Of a stretch of 49,216 nucleotides of DNA, positions 22,035 to 31,744 are shown one piece after another. The notes below the pieces were generated by a model. The model worked only from the letters and a program-made list of their open reading frames with translations. It did not search any database and had not been told where the DNA came from. The stretch spans positions 227,165-276,380 of the forward strand of contig MNCI01005932.1 of the NCBI GenBank assembly GCA_015680685.1, written 5' to 3'. The stretch comes from Gnetum montanum (lineage: Eukaryota; Streptophyta; Gnetopsida; Gnetales; Gnetaceae). Positions within the stretch are counted from its first letter, which is position 1; each line of letters starts with the position of its first letter. The position numbers and the translations under genes were made by a program.

Positions 22035-24139
22035 AGTTGAGCATGGCAAGGATTAATAAATGAAAGATGAGGATCTTTGCATGCTGGAAATATCGAAACT
22101 TGGTCATACTTACCCCATTGGGGTTCACACACCTGATTATAGTAAGCATAATGGGGCAATTTATAAGATGTGGTTACCTGGTAAGGAGTTGACCCACTAT
22201 GATACTTGAGACTATAAGATGGTATGCAAGGATTGAGATGTCACTCTCCATGGTTGTATTGGTTGTTGAAGTGTTAATTGGTGGCCCTGATGAAGTAGCA
22301 CGAGGCGTTAGGTTCGAAGAGAAGGATACACCACAGTGTTGGACTTGTGCTGAGTTGGAGAATGCAATGGCCTTGGAACTATGTTGTCCCTTCCTATGGT
22401 CATGTCTAAAGAAGGGATGCCTTTGATGTTGAGGAGGTCTCTCACTACTATTGGCAATATTAGCACAAGTAACGTTCGTGGATTATTGTTATGGTGTAGA
22501 CACTTCAGGAATAGTTAGTGGCGATGTAGAAGGACGAAGGATTAGAATGTTGAAATTTAGGAGAAGTGTAAGGTACACAAGGTGGTGGTTGTGTTGAGGA
22601 AATAGGCTAGTAGTAATAAGGGAAATAATAATGCGGCGAGATAGAGTATGTTGACCCAGTCGGGGAAATAGGATGTTGAACTAGATAGGCATTTAGATTC
22701 GGATGATACGAAGGGTGTCCCCAGTTTAGGGATGGCTTCCCTTAAGACTGGGATTGTTGCCACTGTGATCGAACATAGTATCTTTGTATGAAATATAGGT
22801 GTAATGTGCTTCCCCAATGCTCATATAAATGTAGCAAGATTGGGCATTAGCCCTTGGGGTGATCGTACAGGAAAATGTTGCATTCATACGTATGATTGGC
22901 AGTTGAACTCTTATTCTCCTCATCCCTTCTTTCCAATTGTCTAATGATATTTTGTCCTACTTCTTAGGTTGTCAAAACTCTATCTCCAATAATATTGATA
23001 TATTCTCCACACATTTTATGCATCCATTCCATCATCTTATTGATCTTTGCCTCAATTTCATCTAATGATTGTTGTACTGGCAAAGATGGTTCTTCCTCCT
23101 TGAGATGGGTTGATTTATCCTTTTTGTGATTATGGACCTCTGTTAAGTTGAGAATTTGGTCTTGTTGATGCTTTTCAACACTCTCCCATCTAGCCATTTC
23201 TCCTTCTTATTTTGCTACTCACTTAATAAGCTCTTGGAATTGATGGGTTCGTAGTTCGTATAACTGACCTTGGGCATACATCCCTAGGGTCTCTCTTGTT
23301 TCATCACGAAGCCCATCAATGATATGGTACATTAGCCTTTCCTCGAAGAACTCATGGCCTAGACAGTTGTTTAATAGTGCATAATATCTTTCTAAGGCCA
23401 TGTCCAAGCGTTCATGTTGTTCTTGTTTCCACTCTTGGATTTGTTTCCTCAAGGCCTAGAAAGTTGTTTAATAGTGCATAATATCTTTCTAAGGCCATGT
23501 CCAAGGGTTCATGTCATGCTTGTTTCCACTCTTGGATTTGTTTCCTCAAGGTCGACACTCTTGCATAAGTTTGATATCTTTCATTAAAGAGTTCTACCAT
23601 TGTTGGCCAATGGCAAATTGAATTTGGTTTTAACGATCTATACCATATTTTTGCTTGGCCAACAAGTGTCATAGGAAAGAGCTTAAGTTTTTGCCAACCA
23701 TTATGAATGTTGTTCGATGCACAGGCATTGTAGAAGGCTTGTAAATGTTGTTGTAGATCTAAGTCGTAACCTCTTGAGAAATTGGGAAAGTTATTTAAAT
23801 CGAGCCTGGGTAGGTGGCTCTCTTTACAATGCCTACGGGAGATTCGAATATCCTCTTGTATTTGCATTAGGCTTGTAGTGGCCAGTAGGGATTCATCGTC
23901 ATCGAGTACTTTGTACTTTTGTGCATTGGGATGATGCTACCTTCATTTATGTTTTTAAGAAACCCCCACCTCCTATTGCATACTCTAATCTTCATTGTCA
24001 TATAATTTTTTGGTTCTCCAATGAATTGCCTCACTAGATGTGGCATTATAGTAGTCGTGTAGGAGAGGCATGGTTGTGAAATTGTGTGTGAATTTGTATG
24101 TGAATTTTTGTAATTATTTCTTCCTAAAAGATATATCAT
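22035..24139 (-). pseudogene. gag: Gag polyprotein, decayed (X, gag-only)
   Basis: On the minus strand, an N-terminal segment (23867-24139) leads into the gag core (23514-23867; LPRLDLNNFPNFSRGYDLD, then KLKLFPMTLVGQAKIWYRS), and the frame continues in 23219-23452 (GLRDETRETLGMYAQGQL). An acidic and basic segment follows (22964-23197), then a damaged zinc knuckle (YDHPKG near 22870) and a Pro/Tyr/Ser-rich tail to the internal PPT. The gag is clearly homologous to elements 1 and 2 but is a divergent subtype. No protease signature lies between the knuckle and the PPT motif. A 97-bp tandem duplication at 23356-23551 shifts the frame. Stops interrupt the tail. Confidence 0.78.
23356..23551 (-). 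repeat. 97-bp tandem duplication inside gag
   Basis: The segment starting GGCCTAGA at 23356 recurs at 23453, with the end TTTCCTCAAGG present in both copies. The unit is 97 bp, not a multiple of three. The duplication breaks the gag frame and repeats the residues RKQIQEWKQ. Confidence 0.85.
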
Positions 24140-24190
24140 TAATTCCTATACAAAAACCTTGTATGATACAACTAATCTAGAGAACTAGAA

Positions 24191-24211
24191 CTATCCCCAA
24201 CAACAACACCA
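24191..24211 (-). other. Primer binding site of X, tRNA-Asp type
   Basis: On the minus strand it reads TGGTGTTGTTGTTGGGGA, one base inside the LTR. Against TGGCGCCGTTGCCGGGGA every difference is C to T. It is the clearest evidence in the window that the family primes from tRNA-Asp. Confidence 0.88.
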
Positions 24212-24212
24212 A

Positions 24213-25019
24213 TGATGAGTGGTGAGGTACCCTTACACTCAACCATACAAATACGAGCATTTCACGAACAATTCGGTCAAACTCCGTAGATGGACTAGTT
24301 GTGGTATCTAGACAATTACTCATAGATCCTAGTTCGTTGTCTTCCCAAACTTACTTGTATTGTCATGATTGTATGGTTAAGTAAGCTTGAGGTATATGAT
24401 TTTTATAGCTTTTGTATTTTTTATTTCTTCTGCTAATAAAGGAGAGGGAGAGAGAACTAAGTGGCTAACTTACACTAACTATTCATTAACTAAGTTCTAA
24501 ATGTTCCTAACACCAGTATCTGTTCCCACTTGCCATACACATCCTGAACCAGTGCAACACTACTGGGATTACCAAACGATAATTGTTACTGGGTTCGCAA
24601 CCACTACATGCATGCTCGAAGTAGTCGTACTGAGTGTATTTAACTAAGGGGGTTGAAGGTTGAGAGAGATATTAATTAACTAGGAAAGCATTAAATAATA
24701 ATTAATTACTAATTAGCTTAATCTATATGTTGCAAGGTTTATCATAAAGTTCATCTTTATTACCGTATAAAAAATTGTGCTCAGGTACAAATTGCTCGAA
24801 TAAAGATCTGTTCACTCTATGACCCCTACTGTGGGCACACAGAAATAATTCTAACTCTTGAATGACAAAACTACAAGAATCTAGCTAAGGGTCTAAGTCT
24901 CACTATGTGGAACCAAGGGTGTAGCCTATTATTTATAGAAGATGAGGCAGGACATGATATCACGTATGCAATATCAAGTGGCGGATGCAATATCGCGTAC
25001 ATGATATCATGGCTCATCA
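24213..25019 (-). repeat. 5' LTR of X
   Basis: An 807-bp LTR, TGATGAG to GGCTCATCA on the plus strand. It pairs with 18841-19263. The U3 array has four dyads (ATGATATCAC, GCAATATCAA, GCAATATCGC, ATGATATCAT). The right flank is a TA repeat. No target duplication matches ATCGT or any other left flank, as expected if the left end was deleted. Confidence 0.88.
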
Positions 25020-25312
25020 TATATATATATATATAATGATATGTTTATATGTTTTTATATCTTATAAGAGCAGTGTAGATTTTTGGTATATGTAGAGACA
25101 TGTAGTTTTATAAATCGAAGTGTATGCCTAGTCATTGATTTGGGATGAATTTTTGTGCACTTTGACCTTTCATAATATATATATTAAGTGACTTGTTATT
25201 TTTTTATTTTTCATTCATCATTAGCTTTTAGTTTATCATGCTTATGTTGTGTCATTATTATTGATCTTAGTAATTACCTTACCCTAGCTAGGTGTAGTAG
25301 GGTGGGGTGTTA
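25020..25312 (-). repeat. Partial LTR of a chromovirus-like element
   Basis: Starts with a TA dinucleotide run (25020-25034) and ends GGGGTGTTACA at 25302-25312, the reverse complement of a TGTAACACCCC LTR start. A purine-rich minus-strand tract follows, then integrase relics, so this is the 3' LTR of the element to its right. Element X cut it off on the left. Confidence 0.5.
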
Positions 25313-26752
25313 CAAGCATGGTGCTAACTTTCCATTCCCACCAAATCTCATAATTTTTTTAGTGGTAAAATTTTAAGAAATGTTTGATCTCTAATTTTGA
25401 ACTTTAAAATTCTTCTCATGTTATTGATATACTTGGTAAACCTATTCTACACTATCTAAATTCTATCTATGATAATATGGATTTATTCTATAACCTCTTT
25501 AATAATGTTCTTTATAGTATTCCAACAAAGAGGTGTACCACATGCCTACTATACAATACTTTGTAGGGACCTTCTTTCAAATTTTCCTAATAAATATTAT
25601 TGTAAGTGAACTCTATCAAAGAAAGAACTATTTCCTATTTATCTTTGTAGTCTAAAACATAAGCTTGGAGCATATTCTCCAAAATTAGATTCATCCTCTC
25701 TATTTGACTATCTATCTTTGGATGGGAATAAGCTATGCTAATATTTAACTTAGTACCTAAACTCTTCTAAAAAGAGTACCAAAATTTGAAAGTGAACTTT
25801 AGATCTCTATCAAATACCATATTAGTAAGAACTACATGGATTTTAACTACTTATAAAAAAAATTAAGCAATCCTCTTGATATTAATTATTTATTTTATAG
25901 CTAAAAATGAAAATATTTGGTCATAATATAAATGAACACAAGAATGGAATTCTTCCCACTCTTATACAAGGTAATCATATCATAAAATTCATACTAATGA
26001 TCTTCCAGTTTCACTCTAGAATGATGTATGAGTGAAGATAACCACAAGGGTTTTGATGCTACATCTTAACTTGTTGGCATATCAAGCATTTAGAAATAAA
26101 TTCTTCTACATCTTTCTTCATGGTAGGTCACCAATAATTTTTCTTGATATTCTAGTACATATTATCATTACCTAGATGAATTTGATACTTACTAGATTGA
26201 GCCTCATTAAAACTTTTTTGTCTAACTAAAACTTGAACATACAACCTTCTCTTAAACCCTAACAAGCTTGAGTTGTCCACTTAAAACATATGATCCTTTG
26301 CTAGACAATTCACTATCTTATCTTTACACTAAGGATCTATGAGTTGTTATAAGATTATTTCATTTCTTAGGCTAGGTAACATAGTGAGACTATAAAGTTT
26401 CCTAGATATCCTACTTAGTGTGTTTTCCACTATATTATCTTTGGTAGGATGATAATGAACTATGAAGTCAAAATATACTAAAAGCTCAATCCACCTCCTT
26501 TATCTCATGTTCAACGGTAATTGGTTTATGGCATATTATAAGCTCTTATGGTCTATCCAAAGTGTAAGTTATTTATCATACAAGCAGTACCTTGAAATAT
26601 TAAGAGTAATGATTATGACATTAAGCTCTAGTAATTCATTAGGTACTTAGTCTCATAAGGCTTCAACTATCTAAAAGCATAAGTTATCACTTTTCCTCCT
26701 TGAATGAGAACTCCTTATAATTATTCTTCAGAAGAAATTGTGTACATAATAA
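25313..26752 (-). pseudogene. pol: Chromovirus-like pol relic: RNase H and integrase
   Basis: Read right to left. RNase H remnants come first (26250-26740; GVLIQGGKVITYAFR, then a YETKYL block). The integrase zinc-binding segment is at about 26030-26190 (KCLICQQVKM), the catalytic core at about 25640-25990, with a conserved block seen as AYSHPKIDSQIERMN and LIEFTYNN. The integrase C-terminus is at 25330-25560. Together with the LTR end this suggests the Del/Tekay chromovirus type of Ty3/gypsy. Stops and frameshifts are frequent. RT and everything upstream are absent, because the homology ends abruptly near 26752. Confidence 0.65.
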
Positions 26753-27325
26753 AAGGCTTCTAAGGAGTTGATGAGATTAGTATAGGAGTTGGTGAGATTA
26801 GTATAGGTGAGCTTAGTATTTTTTAGCCTCTCTTGATGTTTGGGTTTTTTTTGGCCCTATATGGCCATTCAACTTTTTATATTAAAATAGATGCCTCTAT
26901 GGACATTTACAATGGATAGGATTACAACATGAGGAGTTTGAAGCTAAAAATATGAAAATGGTTAAGAAGAAGAACATGATGGTGAGCTTGACATGATTAT
27001 TTATCTCCAATTCTATAATGTATTTTTTGATCTATTGGCCCTTATTAAGATCTTGAGTCTTAAAGCACCAATTACTGGCTCTAGAGGGAGTCATTCCAAG
27101 AACTATAGGGAAGCTTTTATGTAAGTCTTATTTTCATTTTTTCTTTGATACTAAATATTATGATTCATAATGGTGATAAGGTCCCTACATAATTTTTAGA
27201 TAAAAAGATAACATTTCAAAATTAAATAAAAAAGTTAACCATCACTTGACCATTAGTTCTTCTACCTATAGTGCTTATTTTATAATAAAAATAGAGCCTC
27301 ATATTAAAAGATATTTAGAAATTAA
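26753..27325. other. Unassigned DNA left of the copia element
   Basis: No domain or repeat boundary is recognised. It is the left flank of the copia insertion and may be older repeat sequence. Confidence 0.4.
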
Positions 27326-28413
27326 TGTGGATCAAAATATATTATAGAGGGAGGATGAACATGATGATAAAATTTTACAAAAAGGATCTAAGATATAAAT
27401 CATGACTACATGCATGTTGTATAATTCATTAATTGAGAAGGAAACAAAGATTTATATAGAGTGGTCAAACCATAACTAAATGACTTGATAACATCCAGAT
27501 CTAAATGTAAAACAAAATTAAAAGAATGAAAACACTAGATTTTTATAATGGTTTGACTTGGGCCTAGTCCACTTGTAAGAGTACTATAGCCTTCTCTTTC
27601 CTTAGTTCTATTTGTCTTCTAAATGAAGTCATATATGCTAGTTTATGGGTTAACAGTCTCTCTTTATTATTTGTTGACAAGTTACTAGCGTATCATGTAC
27701 AATCATCAAGTTGAACTCTTATCCACACATAAAAGTTAAAAATGTTTTACAAGATATTATATGATTTAATCTAAATCTCAAAAGATCATGGACATTCACT
27801 TTGATGAGCAAAGAACAAGAAGAGAAATAAGATGTTCAAAGGAAAATCATTACAATAAGAGATTCTATATGCATCATTAAATCCTTTTTAACAATGGCTT
27901 CTTAGATATAAATAGTGATTGCTTGTCCTAGCTCTTTCTTGCTATGATGATCTTCATTTTTTGAATCCCAAGGCTACCTTTTATCATCATGATCACATGA
28001 TAACTATTTCTTGACATTCTTGTTTTTATTTTTTTATGATGTAATACTTGATAGGTGGTTATCTTGAAATGTGCATCTTTTGTTATTACCTTGTCTTAGA
28101 TAGGTTCCTATTAGAGAGATGATTGACATTTAGAATTATGAAATTTTCTAATTGGTTAGTTCTCTTTGAATTTGGATTGGTTAACCTTAGAAGTGTGCAT
28201 TTTTTATCTTTGCTAGTACTTAGGTGGGTTGACCTTTTGGTAGGTCAGTCAATTTGACAAATGATAATTTTGGCTACTGAAAACTCCAAGTAGATGGCAA
28301 AGACATGATGAAAAATTTTAAGCAATTTTTTATTCCAATTAACTAAAAACACCCAATTAATCAACAATATTCTTCTATTTGGACATGACAAAATACTCAG
28401 GATTTTGAGACCA
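27326..28413 (-). repeat. 3' LTR of the copia element
   Basis: Starts TGTGGATC on the plus strand and is colinear with 36477-37610 (shared blocks include GTAAATCA/CATGACTACATGCATG and AACCATAACCAAATGACTTGAT-like segments), though strongly diverged. The inner boundary near 28413 is approximate, because the last 40 bp align poorly. Decayed copies of the AGGTTG palindrome occur at about 28176-28190 and 28220-28250. Confidence 0.7.
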
Positions 28414-28433
28414 AAAGCAAAGAGAACAAGATG

Positions 28434-29441
28434 TGATGAGCGATGAGGTACCCCTACGCTCAACCATACGAATATAAGCATTTCATGCACAATTCGATCG
28501 AATTCCAAGGACCAAGTTCTTATGTGCCCTTGTGGAACAAGGATGGGTTGGTTGATCATTATCTTTTCAAGCTTACTTGTATGTCATGATTGTATGGTTA
28601 AGTAAGCTTGAGGCATATGATTTTTATAGCTTTTATGTTTTTATGTCCTACACTAGTAGGGGATGAGAGAGGTAACTAAGTGACTAATTTAACTTAACTA
28701 CTCATTAACTACGTTCTAACTAATCCTAACACCAGCATTTGTTCCCACTTGCCGAACACATCCTGAACTAGTGCAACACTACTGGGATTACCAAACACTA
28801 ATCATTACTGGGTTACCAAGCATTACATGCATTCTCGAAGTGGTTGTTCTTGTGTAATCTAATGATTTGCTTAATTGATCAAAATGAATTGCTGTGCTAA
28901 TAAACTAAATGTAAAGTGCATAAAATAAAATAAATGCATAAGAAAATAAAATAAAAGAAATGCATAAGAAAACAAATCTCAAGTGCTGCAAGGATGAATC
29001 AAAGAGCTCATCTTTATTGCCAACACAATGGTGTGCTTAGGTACATCAATGCTTTAATAAAGATCCATCCATACTTAAACCTCCTACTGCGGGCACTTGG
29101 AAAATACTCTAACTTTCAAACAGACTACAAGAGTTTCACTACTTGACTGCTAAAATACTTACTCCCAATTGTGCGCTTGGGTACTGTATTTATAGACTTG
29201 GAAGCAACTACTCTAATAATTAGAGTAACTGCTCTAATAATTAGAATAATTGCTAAAGTAACCACTAGGGTAACCACTCTAATAATTAGAATAACTGCTA
29301 GAGTAACGACTCTAATAATTAGTTTAACTACTAGAGTAACCGCTAGAGTAACTTCTCTAATAATTAGAATAATTGCTAGAGTAACCGCTAGAGTAACTGC
29401 TCTAATAAGTAGAATAATTGCTAGAGTAACCGCTCTCATCA
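28434..29441 (-). repeat. Solo LTR, TGATGAG family, variant U3
   Basis: A 1008-bp solo LTR from TGATGAG to CTCATCA, bounded by a perfect 5-bp target duplication, AGATG (28429-28433 and 29442-29446). The U5 and R parts align with the other family LTRs (TACCCCTACGCTCAACC, CTCCTACTGCGGGCAC). The TATA box on the minus strand is at 29187-29194. The U3 beyond it contains no GATATC dyads but a modular CTCTAATAATTAG array. It was left by recombination between the LTRs of a full element inserted next to the copia 3' LTR. Confidence 0.92.
29211..29436 (-). repeat. Modular U3 array: 21-bp and 12-bp units
   Basis: CTCTAATAATTAG (one variant CTCTAATAAGTAG) starts at 29211, 29232, 29277, 29310, 29355 and 29400. 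The spacings are 21, 45, 33, 45 and 45 bp, that is, a 21-bp module plus none, one or two 12-bp modules of the type CTAGAGTAACCG. CTCTAATAATTAGAG is close to a palindrome. The array replaces the GATATC box of the other family LTRs. Open frames across it on both strands are by-products of the repeats. Confidence 0.85.
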
Positions 29442-29446
29442 AGATG

Positions 29447-30052
29447 TCAATAACTTTAAAAACATAATGCATGAGAATCCCTACTCAATTTATGTTTTTC
29501 TATAAGGTTGTAACTTCCAAAGAATGGTGCTACTCATCCAAAAAAAAAAAAAAAATCTAATCTCCCTAGTGATCAAAATAAAGTTGCCCAACATAGTGAA
29601 AAAGTGACATAAACAAGTGCATAAAATAAACTATCTTAAAACAAGCATAAAGGCCTATTTAATATCCTTCATATTAATTTTTCTCTTTATTTTTATCATG
29701 TTAATGTGTAAATATAGCAAAAAATAATCTAATCAAGAATATAAAATAAGTATCCTATCGAGAAAGCTTGAAGATGAGGCTAGCATTGTAGATATAATCA
29801 CTACAAATATAATTAGATGGTACAATAACTATAATATAAACATAAGAATAATAAAATAACTATTGTATTAGATACGAATGGAAATACAAATGCATTTTCA
29901 TAATTTAGAAGTTTTATCTACCAAAAATGCCTAAAGCACAACCAAAACTAATAGACACGAGACTAACTAGGAACATAACGAAGATAAAGAAACTATGAAT
30001 AATATGAAAAAAGAAAGAAAAGAAACAAGATAACAAGAAAAAAAAGAATGAC
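29447..30052 (-). other. 3' untranslated part of the copia element
   Basis: Lies between the solo LTR and the end of the envelope-like relic. No PPT could be placed with confidence and no gene is seen. Confidence 0.4.
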
Positions 30053-31130
30053 TCAATCTTCCTCCTCCTTCTTTAAATCACTATCTTCACCACTTTCATT
30101 CTATTTAGAAGTATTAGCAATAACATCACTTCGACTTGTTCATTCCTCTTCATCATAGCTATCTAAAGTAATAACAATAGTAGTGGCCACATCCAAACTC
30201 TTAGGTTTTTAAATATCTCATAGAAATTCAATACTATTACTAAAATCAAAATCATTAATAGAGTCATTTTTCATGAGTGTCTCAATGAGATGCTTCTACA
30301 TATGATGGAGTTGAGTGTCCATGTCATTTATAACATTTAGATTTTGATAATTTGCTTTATCATGAAATCTTCTGGAGTCTCAAAATAAGTCATTGAAGGG
30401 AAAATGCTCGTTTGTAACATGAAGATTCATTTTATGAAGTTTGGCACTATCATATATTTGATATTTAGGATCTCTAACTTCATTTTTTTAGAATAGGTAT
30501 ATTTTTCCTCATAATCAATGTGGTCACTAAGGACCCAAATAATAAGCTCAAATGTCCATGCTTCGTAAGATGATTTATCAAACTTTTCATGATGTTCTAT
30601 GGGCCATTTATCTTCTTCCTCTTTAACATGAAATACATAACAAATAACAACACTATTGGAACTTTGTCATACTGATCACTTTTTAGAATGACATTTGTAC
30701 CAAGAATGTAGGCAACTAACCTAAACTTAGGCTTTAATTCCTTACATTTTGCATTGTGTATCCACCCATGAGTTAAGAATTATCAACTAAGTTCCCTAAA
30801 GCATTGGAAATAGATGGAAATTTATATAATCCTTCAACTAGTATGGTAAGTAGCTCACCAATCTAATGTGTGATAATTGTGACTTTGTGTCCTAGTAGAA
30901 ACATTGTGACCTTAAAGATATTCACTAGTTCCAAGTTGTAGAAAAAGAAACATATCAAGTAAGTATAAATAAGATCATGTAGATACAACAAAGAGATCTA
31001 GTGCAGAATTTTGAAGAACTTGTCCACATTAAAGAAATTCTTATGTTGAAGGCTTACCACGTTTCCTTTTACAACCACAATCCTTGACTCAAATCTTAGT
31101 CATTTGTTCTTGCAAGATTTTGAAGGACAT
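30053..31130 (-). pseudogene. Envelope-like / plant transposon-domain ORF relic of the copia element
   Basis: A possible start is ATG at 31128-31130, followed by a basic stretch (GCKRKRGK). One frame then reads FFFYNLELVNIFKVTMFLLG and IGELLTILVEGLYKFPS (about 30790-31000). After a frameshift comes KPKFRLVAYILGTNVI, FVMYFMLKRKKING and LFGSLVTTLI (about 30500-30770). The order of motifs resembles the domain annotated in plants as putative plant transposon protein or envelope-like protein, found 3' of pol in SIRE elements. The tail is acidic (NESGEDSDLKKEEED, stop at 30053). Several frameshifts and stops. A role in entry has never been shown for such plant proteins. Identification is by motif pattern only. 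Confidence 0.45.
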
Positions 31131-31439
31131 AGATTTACTCCTACCAGTTCCTATGATTTTGATTTTCTACCTCAATGTGATTCTCTCTTTGGATGTGATA
31201 TGATGTACAATGGAGAAAATGGAGATTAGAAAATATTTGTAGTTGATGAACCTATCTTAGGAGAAGCATGATACTATGGAGGAGAAAGAGGATGACTAAA
31301 AGATAAAAGATAAACAACTAAAAAAGATAGCTAATCCATTTTTAAAAATAAAAATAACTATGAGTCAAATGATCTAACACGAATTTGTTTAACTTATTAA
31401 AATATTAAAAATATTTTTAAAATATGAGATGTTGAAAGG

Positions 31440-31580
31440 ATGACTTATCAAAAAGGGGATTGACCTATCTAAGAATAAAAAAAAAACAAAAAAACTAATG
31501 ACCTTAACACTAATGAATTTTGAAATAAGTCCACTCATGAGTGGGTCAACCTACTAGAAAGAAAGTCAACCTTGACATGA
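31440..31580 (-). repeat. AGGTTG-type palindromes downstream of RNase H
   Basis: Motifs such as GGGATTGACCTATCT and AGTGGGTCAACCTACT, plus a half-site GTCAACCT, match the palindromes in the U3 of this element. Sireviruses are known for repeated palindromes in U3 and 3' non-coding sequence. Confidence 0.5.
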
Positions 31581-31744
31581 TATCATTAAACAAAAAAATT
31601 CCTGAGAAATGCCCAAAACATAAGAAATGAGTTGTAGACACTTACAAGTAATGAATAATTATGATAAATTTTAAGGTAAATTAGAAATCATATAAAAATA
31701 AAAATTAAGCAAACTATGTTACTATAAAGATAAATCCTTAATCT

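Larger units (their letters stand above)
18841..25019 (-). mobile_element. Element X: gag-only LTR retrotransposon with an embedded second LTR (mosaic)
   Basis: The outer LTRs (18841-19263, truncated, and 24213-25019) belong to one subfamily: both read AAGGGGGTTGAAGGTT, ATTGCTCGAATAAAGA or close variants, and GTCTAAGTCTCACTATGTGG. Inside, a complete LTR of another subfamily (19566-20350, like element 1) follows only 302 bp of X's 3' internal end, and a second PPT and 3' internal region then begin. The simplest history is insertion of an element-1-like copy into X at ATCGT, followed by recombination between the two homologous 3' regions that removed the rest of the inserted copy. The gag and primer site at the right belong to X. 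No protease, RT or integrase is present. Confidence 0.7.

Noticed and set aside
29211-29436. CRISPR-like spaced repeats
   Set aside because: Units are near-palindromic, modular and without unique spacers. They sit in an LTR of a plant genome.
29125-29472. Repetitive proteins on both strands
   Set aside because: Both frames are products of the 21+12-bp U3 array inside a solo LTR.
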